Of a DNA stretch of 9,956 nt, positions 5,910 to 9,956 are shown piece by piece. The notes beneath the pieces were generated by a model. That model did no database searches. It had not been told where the DNA came from and worked only from the letters and a program-made list of their open reading frames with translations. This DNA is from JBEKEX01 sp050013615 (GTDB taxonomy: Bacteria > Chloroflexota > Anaerolineae > Anaerolineales > Anaerolineaceae): positions 1 through 9,956 of the forward strand of contig JBEKEX010000092.1 in assembly GCA_050013615.1 (NCBI GenBank), read 5' to 3'. Each line of letters begins with the position of its first letter. The stretch's first letter is position 1. The position numbers and the translations under genes were made by a program.

Positions 5910-6263
5910 TTATTCGAACAGAGAATTGAGCAACGGGATGATATTGATCACCGGTTCCTCGTAGGGGTGGATGCGCCGGATGGCTTCCAAAGCCGGTTTG
6001 ACGAGCTCCAGCTTGCAGTTGACTTCCACCTTGCACTCGCTGCCTTCGCTGATCTTCCCAACCTCCCCAAGGAAAGGATTGGCACCTTCCAGTGGCCGCC
6101 AGTAGCCCCGCACCGTGGAAACCGAGATGCAGTGGTCGTAGGCGCCTATGTGTCCAGCACCTACTTTGCTTAATTCATCCCGTAGCGCCAACACATAGGA
6201 TTCCGGGATGAATACCTCGATCTTGACGTCGGTGATATTGTCCAGCGAGAATGATTGCGTCAT
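5910..6263 (-). CDS. Stand-alone NIF3/YqfO-like domain protein
   Basis: A 117-residue protein. After MTQSFSLDNITD it reads VKIEVFIPESYVLALRDELSKVGAGHIGAYDHCIS, then GYWRPLEGANPFLGEVGKISEG, and ends with LEAIRRIHPYEEPVINIIPL. These match the PII/CutA-like domain inserted in YqfO/NIF3-type dinuclear-metal proteins, which also exists as a free protein of about 100-115 residues: VFVPE, GAG.IG.Y..C, RP..GA.PF.G..G and HPYEEP. The stand-alone form has no assigned reaction; the fold suggests a trimeric, ligand- or metal-binding protein in the cytoplasm. The ATG at 6263 follows the TAA of the HEAT-like gene with no bases between, and only a weak GGAAAAG site is present, so translation is probably coupled to that gene. 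Confidence 0.8.
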   Translation of the reverse strand: MTQSFSLDNITDVKIEVFIPESYVLALRDELSKVGAGHIGAYDHCISVSTVRGYWRPLEGANPFLGEVGKISEGSECKVEVNCKLELVKPALEAIRRIHPYEEPVINIIPLLNSLFE

Positions 6264-6899
6264 TTATCTTTTCCATTTCTTTAAAAAAGCTTTAGCCGTT
6301 TTTTGTGTTTTGGGGCTGGGACTGCCGGTTTGAGCAGCGACAAACACCAGCATCTTATCTTGGTCATCCGACTGTGCGAAGTATTCATCGAACGCCTGGA
6401 TGACGTCGGCCTTGAGCAAATCTTTCTGTTTTTGATGACAATTCTCCACCCCCAACAGCTTTGCGGTGATACGAGTTTGTAGCCGCGGCTCGTTGCGGGC
6501 GATCTTGCCAGCGCTTTGAGCCGCGTAGCGAGCAGGGATCAGGCTATCGCCATCTAAGAACGAAAAATAACGTTCGAGGAGCGCTGCGAATTGCCCGTTG
6601 GTGTCGGCGGCAGTCAGATTTGCCAGCAGGCAAAGGCCGATGTTGCAATGGTAAACGTTGTCGCTTTCCAATAGATTGGCAAAACGATTCCATTCGGAGA
6701 ACAGTTTGGCAGACTGCTCGTCGGTCAGAGCGAGCATGACTTGAAAGCAGTTGTAGCGATAGAAATCGTCCTGAGAGGTGAGGCCTTCCAACACTTGCTG
6801 CATAACTTGTGGATCGGCCAATACGGCTTGTTGGACTTGGTTCAGGTCTTTGGTCCCGCGGGTGTGCAGGATGGAATCGATTTGTTCCAGGGTATTCAT
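6264..6899 (-). CDS. HEAT/ARM-like helical repeat protein
   Basis: The protein has 211 residues from the ATG at 6899, chosen for GGGAGG six bases ahead; upstream in-frame ATGs near 6944 lack a site. It begins MNTLEQIDSILHTRGTKDL and consists of repeated amphipathic helix pairs: LNQVQQAVLADPQVMQQVLEG, YRYNCFQVMLALTDEQSAKLF, NVYHCNIGLCLLANLTA, ARYAAQSAGKIARNEPRLQ and LLKADVIQAFDEYFAQ. The spacing is near 40 residues and the tail is Lys-rich (KTAKAFLKKWKR). This is the texture of HEAT-like alpha-solenoids, which usually act as protein-binding scaffolds. No catalytic motif, signal or membrane helix is visible. It is the first gene of a two-gene minus-strand operon with the NIF3-like gene and has a good promoter at 6962-6991. 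Confidence 0.65.
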   Translation of the reverse strand: MNTLEQIDSILHTRGTKDLNQVQQAVLADPQVMQQVLEGLTSQDDFYRYNCFQVMLALTDEQSAKLFSEWNRFANLLESDNVYHCNIGLCLLANLTAADTNGQFAALLERYFSFLDGDSLIPARYAAQSAGKIARNEPRLQTRITAKLLGVENCHQKQKDLLKADVIQAFDEYFAQSDDQDKMLVFVAAQTGSPSPKTQKTAKAFLKKWKR

Positions 6900-6961
6900 T
6901 GCAACCTCCCGATGCAGCCGAATGTATATTGAGATGTTCATCAAAATCGTTTGCTCCTACG

Positions 6962-6991
6962 ATGATATATCCATCAAACCTGCGTCGTCAA
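6962..6991 (-). promoter_or_regulatory. Predicted promoter of the HEAT/NIF3-like operon
   Basis: On the minus strand TTGACG (6991-6986) is followed after 18 bp by TATCAT (6967-6962); TATATC at 16 bp is an alternative -10. The leader would be about 55 bases. It lies back to back with the PadR promoter, whose -35 begins 26 bases to the right, so a repressor bound between them could affect both. Confidence 0.5.
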
Positions 6992-7017
6992 GCGGCACAT
7001 GAATTGCAAATAACCAC

Positions 7018-7046
7018 TTGACAAAGGCTCAATTCCGAGCGATAAT
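7018..7046 (+). promoter_or_regulatory. Predicted sigma70-type promoter of the padR operon
   Basis: A consensus TTGACA (7018-7023), a 17-bp spacer and GATAAT (7041-7046) give a near-ideal promoter. Initiation is expected near 7053, inside the repeat cluster described next, leaving a leader of about 54 bases. Confidence 0.75.
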
Positions 7047-7050
7047 CTAT

Positions 7051-7094
7051 TCAATGATATTGAGTTCAATATAGTTGAAACAGATGATATTGAG
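7051..7094 (+). promoter_or_regulatory. Candidate PadR operator: inverted and direct repeats over the start of transcription
   Basis: ATATTGA-GT-TCAATAT (7057-7072) is a perfect inverted repeat. It overlaps a second one, TCAAT-GAT-ATTGA (7051-7063). The ten-mer TGATATTGAG occurs at 7055-7064 and again at 7085-7094, exactly 30 bp apart, about three helical turns. The cluster covers the expected +1 and leader of the padR gene, as expected for an autorepressed PadR operator. Assignment to PadR is inference from position. Confidence 0.55.
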
Positions 7095-7106
7095 AAAAGG
7101 AAATTG

Positions 7107-7796
7107 ATGATTATGAAAAATCAAGAGAAAGATTTCGACGAGCGCCACTTTTATAAAGACTTCTGGCACGAATGGCATGAGGAGCAGCGCCGCTTTGAGC
7201 ACGAGATGCGGCACGAACAACGACATGAACGGTACGCCGAGCGCATGGCATATGCGTCGGATGAGCGGAAAGCTTGGCGTGAATTTTTCCATCACGAGAT
7301 GGGAGAATGGCCCGAGAATCATTGGATATTCGGCGGGCGGCGTTTCAGTCCCTGGCAGCAGGGCATGGATGCTTTCAACCCCTTCGTTGCCAACCTGCTC
7401 AGCAAGGGTGGGGGGCTGTTGCCTCTCTTTGTCCTGCTGCTGCTCGCCCAGAAACCGCGCTACGGGAATGAGGTGATGGAGATCCTTGCCGAGCGCACGG
7501 GCGGGCAGTGGGTGTCGAACCCCGGTGCCATCTATCCTTTGCTGTCCCTCCTCGAACGGAAGGGATTGATCGAGGGGCGCTGGGAAGACCCAGACAAGCG
7601 CACCATCCGGGTTTACACCATCACCGAAACGGGGCGGCGGGAGTTGGAGCTTATCAAGGCCATCGTCATCCCCAAGGTCAGGGAGACCGTTGCGGTCTTG
7701 CAGGGACTTCTGACGGAAGTGGACGGCGAAAGCACAACATCGGGGAGCCCTGCTGTTCCTGACGCAGAAGGTACGACGGAGCCGCATGATCAGTAA
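7107..7796 (+). CDS. PadR family transcriptional regulator with His/Glu/Arg-rich N-terminal extension
   Basis: A 229-residue protein from the ATG at 7107, five bases after AAGGA; an ATG two codons later is an alternative. Residues about 1-75 are very rich in His, Glu and Arg (blocks such as FWHEWHEEQRRFEHEMRHEQ) and are predicted helical. From about 100 comes the PadR winged helix: LLPLFVLLLLAQKPRYGNEVMEIL, then PGAIYPLLSLLERKGLIEG, the wing RTIRVYTITETGRRELEL, and a C-terminal helix for dimerisation. PadR proteins are small repressors that bind their own promoter and release DNA on binding a ligand; the sensed signal here is unknown. Its ribosomal frame overlaps the next gene by 11 bases, so padR, feoA-like and methyltransferase genes form an operon. 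The tail (about 205-229) is Ser/Thr/Pro-rich and probably disordered. Confidence 0.85.
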   Translation: MIMKNQEKDFDERHFYKDFWHEWHEEQRRFEHEMRHEQRHERYAERMAYASDERKAWREFFHHEMGEWPENHWIFGGRRFSPWQQGMDAFNPFVANLLSKGGGLLPLFVLLLLAQKPRYGNEVMEILAERTGGQWVSNPGAIYPLLSLLERKGLIEGRWEDPDKRTIRVYTITETGRRELELIKAIVIPKVRETVAVLQGLLTEVDGESTTSGSPAVPDAEGTTEPHDQ

Positions 7797-8130
7797 TTTC
7801 AGCCATCAACCCGGGCAGGAGTATCGAAAACCGATTTCCTCCCACAACAAATCAACGCCAACGGCCATGGAGCACTCTTCTCCTTACGCAAAGCCGTCGC
7901 TCAAGTTTCGGCGCCTGAGTGAATTGCAGAGCGATCAGCCCGGTTGGATTGTTTCCCTCAATATTCAGGACGAGTACTGCTTGCAGCAATTAGCGCACCT
8001 TGGGATCAAATTGAGCACCAGTGTTCGTGTCATCCAGGCCTATGCCGATAAGGTCATCCTCTGGGTAAATTACCGTGAAGCGGCGATCGATGAGGAGCTT
8101 GCTGCGGCGATTTGGATAAGGGTGGCGTAG
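7786..8130 (+). CDS. FeoA-domain (SH3-like) protein
   Basis: A 114-residue protein from the ATG at 7786, which overlaps the last 11 bases of padR; GGAG lies four bases before it. An ATG at 7867 would remove 27 residues but has no ribosome binding site. The N-terminal 40 residues look unstructured (His, Ser, Pro). From about 43 the FeoA pattern appears: LSELQSDQPGWIVSL, LQQLAHLGIKLSTSVRVIQAYADKVILWVN and a terminal EELAAAIWIRVA. FeoA is a small SH3-like cytoplasmic protein that assists the iron transporter FeoB, and the same domain forms the C-terminus of DtxR-type metal regulators. No feoB is visible in this window, so a part in iron uptake is not shown. Position directly after a regulator suggests a regulatory or adaptor role. 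Confidence 0.72.
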   Translation: MISNFSHQPGQEYRKPISSHNKSTPTAMEHSSPYAKPSLKFRRLSELQSDQPGWIVSLNIQDEYCLQQLAHLGIKLSTSVRVIQAYADKVILWVNYREAAIDEELAAAIWIRVA

Positions 8131-8134
8131 GAGG
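8129..8134 (+). promoter_or_regulatory. Ribosome binding site overlapping the feoA-like stop codon
   Basis: AGGAGG shares its first two bases with the TAG stop (8128-8130) and stands five bases before the ATG at 8140, supporting coupled translation and the early start of the methyltransferase gene. Confidence 0.65.
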
Positions 8135-8139
8135 ATTGA

Positions 8140-8658
8140 ATGACATCAAGAATAATTGCGCATAGCCATTTTGAAACAATAGAAACACAAAGCAAGATAG
8201 AAAAGACCATGAAGGCCAAAAAAATCATGCCGACAACCTATCTATTGGCTGCGATCCTGTTGATGTTGGCGCTGCACTTCTTATTGCCGGTAGCGAACAT
8301 CATTCCGCCCTTATGGAATCTCTTGGGTATCCTTCCGGTAGTGGTTGGGGTGGTCATCAACCTGGCTGCCGATGGCGCTTTTCGCAAGGCTGGCACAACA
8401 GTCAAGCCGTTCGAGGATTCGTCCGCCCTGGTGACGAACGGCGTCTACCAGTTCACCCGCAACCCCATGTACCTTGGATTCGTGTTCATCCTGATCGGGC
8501 TGGCGGTCCTTCTAGGATCGCTGACGCCGTACCTGGTGAGCATCGCCTTTGCAGTCCTGGTAGACCGGATGTTCATCGCGGTTGAAGAGCGGATGCTGGC
8601 GGAGAAGTTCAGCCTGGATTGGAAGATTTATAAATTGAGCACACGGCGTTGGTTGTAA
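8140..8658 (+). CDS. ICMT/PEMT-type integral membrane methyltransferase
   Basis: A 172-residue protein from the ATG at 8140, supported by AGGAGG. It has hydrophobic segments at about 32-50, 56-76, 112-130 and 131-146. It shows the C-terminal signature of the isoprenylcysteine carboxyl methyltransferase/phospholipid methyltransferase group: GVYQFTRNPMYLGFVFILIGLAVLLG (about 102-127), then VEERMLAEKFSLDWKIYKLSTRRWL. RNPMY.G with the late EE...F...W..Y is the S-adenosylmethionine-binding region. Bacterial members methylate mostly unknown membrane substrates. The first 23 residues (to ATG 8209) look unlike the family and contain the 23-bp element also found at 5871; a start at 8209 would give a normal N-terminus but has no clear ribosome binding site. 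It is the third gene of the padR operon. Confidence 0.82.
   Translation: MTSRIIAHSHFETIETQSKIEKTMKAKKIMPTTYLLAAILLMLALHFLLPVANIIPPLWNLLGILPVVVGVVINLAADGAFRKAGTTVKPFEDSSALVTNGVYQFTRNPMYLGFVFILIGLAVLLGSLTPYLVSIAFAVLVDRMFIAVEERMLAEKFSLDWKIYKLSTRRWL
8151..8173 (+). repeat. 23-bp dispersed element, copy 2, inside the methyltransferase reading frame
   Basis: AATAATTGCGCATAGCCATTTTG differs from 5871-5893 at two positions. Here it encodes residues IIAHSHFE of the proposed N-terminus. The differences are both transitions, G/A and C/T. Confidence 0.6.
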
Positions 8659-8685
8659 AAGCTGTTTTTTGAGGGGGATGTGCAC

Positions 8686-8691
8686 TATAAT
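8686..8691 (+). promoter_or_regulatory. Possible -10 element before the gluconokinase gene
   Basis: A perfect TATAAT lies 41 bases before the GTG start. No good -35 sits at 16-18 bp (the bases at 8663-8668 read TGTTTT), so the promoter is tentative; an activator could be needed. Confidence 0.35.
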
Positions 8692-8732
8692 TTCTGGATG
8701 TAGTCAAGTATGACTCTGGAAAGTTACTCGAC

Positions 8733-9230
8733 GTGATCATCATTCTCATGGGCGTTTCCGGCTGCGGTAAGACCACCATTGGCGAATTGCTCGCCGAAAG
8801 GCTTGGCTGGCCATTCTATGATGGGGATGATTTTCACCCCGCTGCCAACGTGGCCAAGATGAGCCGCGGTATTCCGCTGGACGATGAAGACCGCAAGGGT
8901 TGGCTGGCAGTGCTAGCTGGCTTGATCGATGAGCATCTGCAGAACGGGCAGCCGATGGTGCTGGCCTGCTCGGCTCTCAAACAGCGCTACCGCGATCAGC
9001 TTTGCCTTGACCCCGCACAGGTGAAATTCGTCTATCTCAAGGGCAGCTATGAGCTGATCCATTCACGCATTCAGGATCGTCCCTGGCATTACATGAAGCC
9101 CGACATGCTTCCCAGCCAGTTTGCCATCCTCGAAGAGCCACAGGACGCATTGACGGTTGATATCGATAAATCACCAGAAGAGATCACCGATCAAATCCTG
9201 CGAGAACTCTCATTGCCATCCGAAAAATAA
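8733..9230 (+). CDS. gntK: Gluconokinase (gluconate to 6-phosphogluconate)
   Basis: A 165-residue protein with a GTG start at 8733; no ATG is available upstream in frame, and GGAAAG lies ten bases before it. Residues 6-15 (GVSGCGKTTI) are the P-loop. FYDGDDFHPAANVAKMSRGIPLDDEDRKGWL (about 28-58) contains the GDDxHP...KM..G.PL.D.DR.WL block specific to gluconokinase, with residues that bind gluconate. VLACSALKQRYRDQL (about 76-90) and VYLKGSYELIHSRIQDRPWHYMKPDMLPSQFAILEEP (about 98-134) hold the remaining conserved Ser, Arg and Glu. The enzyme uses ATP to phosphorylate gluconate in the cytoplasm and feeds the pentose phosphate pathway. The length is usual. No gluconate transporter or dehydrogenase gene adjoins it, and the shikimate-kinase-like alternative is excluded by the GDDFHP block. 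The symbol could equally be idnK. Confidence 0.9.
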   Translation: MIIILMGVSGCGKTTIGELLAERLGWPFYDGDDFHPAANVAKMSRGIPLDDEDRKGWLAVLAGLIDEHLQNGQPMVLACSALKQRYRDQLCLDPAQVKFVYLKGSYELIHSRIQDRPWHYMKPDMLPSQFAILEEPQDALTVDIDKSPEEITDQILRELSLPSEK

Positions 9231-9301
9231 ATAGCCGCAGTACTCCAAAAATATACTGGTCGTTGGGACCGGAACAACAAAAGAACGCTAGAAATTTGAT
9301 A

Positions 9302-9330
9302 ACTTCCGATTTGTTTTAATAATCAGAAGT
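9302..9330 (-). other. Hairpin in the uppP 3' trailer
   Basis: ACTTCCGAT (9302-9310) and ATCAGAAGT (9322-9330) flank an 11-base loop. The one imperfect pair is C.A in plus-strand RNA but G.U in minus-strand RNA, so the structure is better formed in a transcript from uppP. No T-run follows on either strand, so it is not called a terminator. Confidence 0.4.
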
Positions 9331-9347
9331 AATAAACGAATAAAAAT

Positions 9348-9382
9348 AAGGTCCTTTAGCGTAACAAATACTAAAGAACCTT
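9348..9382 (-). terminator. Rho-independent terminator of uppP
   Basis: Read on the minus strand, AAGGTTCTTTAG and CTAAAGGACCTT pair over 12 bp (one G.U) around an 11-base loop and are followed by ATTTTTATTCG. The stem begins 46 bases after the uppP stop. On + the same stem has a C.A mismatch and no T-run. The 198-base gap 9231-9428 otherwise holds only the hairpin at 9302-9330. Confidence 0.7.
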
Positions 9383-9428
9383 ACCAATCCCTGCCCTAAA
9401 GTTGGTGCGGTTTTTACCGAACTATGCT

Positions 9429-9956
9429 TTATGCCCCTCGGAGTACAGCTACCAACACAATTAGAAGTGCCAGCGCCCAACGATAAAAAGCGAAGACGTT
9501 CAGAGAATGCTTTTGCAAATATTGCAATAGATATTTGATGCACAACAAGCCGCTGATTGCAGCAAAGATGAAGCCGATTGGAAATATCAAAAGCTCGCTG
9601 CTCGGGATTACGCCGGCATGCACCTGTCCAATGACCTCCCAAGCGCTCTTCAAGCCTGCTCCGGCGATGATGGGTGCTGAAAGCAAAAAAGAAAAGCGCG
9701 CTGCATCGTCTCGTTTGAATCCCAGCGCCAAACCGGTCATGATGGTGCTGCCCGAACGTGATACTCCGGGAAAGAGTGCCAATGCCTGAGCCAGACCGAT
9801 CCACAGCGTGTCTTTCAGCGTCATTTGATCCAACTCACGCACGTGCCATAGCAATCGGTCGGCCAGATACAACGCCAGCCCGAAAATGGCAATGATCGCC
9901 GCCATGATGATCATGGCCAATGGCTGGATCGGCACTCCTGGTTGATGGAACAATGC
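9429..9956 (-). CDS. uppP: Undecaprenyl-diphosphatase UppP (BacA), C-terminal part (5' end outside window)
   Basis: The frame is open to the right edge and its first codons lie beyond it; about 175 of the family's usual 260-280 residues are seen. ALFPGVSRSGSTIMTGLALGFKRDDAARFSFLLSAPIIAGAG is the second conserved block of UppP, with the PGVSRSG phosphate-binding motif and its catalytic Ser and Arg; the first block (with the E and H residues) is outside. Several hydrophobic segments surround it: IIMAAIIAIFGLALYLA, FLLSAPIIAGAG, IFPIGFIFAAISGLL and the terminal WALALLIVLVAVL. The enzyme removes a phosphate from undecaprenyl diphosphate at the outer face of the cytoplasmic membrane, recycling the lipid carrier for cell wall synthesis, and raises bacitracin tolerance. 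It ends in TAA and is followed by a good terminator. Confidence 0.9.
   Translation of the reverse strand, partial: ALFHQPGVPIQPLAMIIMAAIIAIFGLALYLADRLLWHVRELDQMTLKDTLWIGLAQALALFPGVSRSGSTIMTGLALGFKRDDAARFSFLLSAPIIAGAGLKSAWEVIGQVHAGVIPSSELLIFPIGFIFAAISGLLCIKYLLQYLQKHSLNVFAFYRWALALLIVLVAVLRGA

Noticed and set aside
1..9956. CRISPR array, tRNA, rRNA, transposase or integrase genes
   Set aside because: No regularly spaced repeats, no cloverleaf-like sequence and no recognisable recombinase motif were found in either strand by eye.

Overview
The window reads as a piece of a bacterial chromosome, most plausibly from the Chloroflexota (Anaerolineae-like). This is an inference from gene content: two secreted lipoproteins with Thr/Pro/Ser-rich tethers behind the lipobox, a PadR regulator with a charged N-terminal extension, a YgfK-type selenate reductase subunit, and a toroid-fold protein of the type often mislabelled 'NifH' in such genomes. 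No rRNA or tRNA gene, CRISPR array, transposase or integrase was recognised.

Layout. The left part (1-2830) holds the 3' end of ygfK, a small muconolactone-isomerase-like gene and a DUF3558-like lipoprotein gene, all on +. After each of the two smaller genes lies a decayed copy of the ygfK 3' end, followed by a shared hairpin repeat of about 75 bp. The ygfK terminus is therefore present three times in 1.7 kb. Next come a minus-strand lipoprotein with a sulfite-oxidase-type molybdopterin domain (2830-3510), a SnoaL/NTF2-like reading frame broken by one amber codon (3729-4112), a flavodoxin (4322-4807) and a Cys-rich terpenoid-cyclase-toroid protein (4856-5875).

Convergent to these is a minus-strand pair, a HEAT-like protein followed without a gap by a stand-alone NIF3/YqfO-like domain (6899 down to 5910). 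A divergent promoter region (6945-7106) separates it from a plus-strand operon: PadR regulator, FeoA-domain protein and an ICMT/PEMT-type membrane methyltransferase. The first two of these genes overlap, and the stop of the second lies inside the ribosome binding site of the third. The PadR promoter (TTGACA, 17 bp, GATAAT) is followed by inverted and direct repeats that are good operator candidates. A gluconokinase gene (8733-9230) and the 3' part of uppP on the minus strand (9429-9956) close the window, with a convincing uppP terminator between them.

The most unusual items are the triplicated ygfK terminus with genes lying between the copies, the intact-looking SnoaL-like frame with a single TAG, the padR-feoA-methyltransferase operon, and a 23-bp element shared by an intergenic spacer and the N-terminal codons of the methyltransferase gene.
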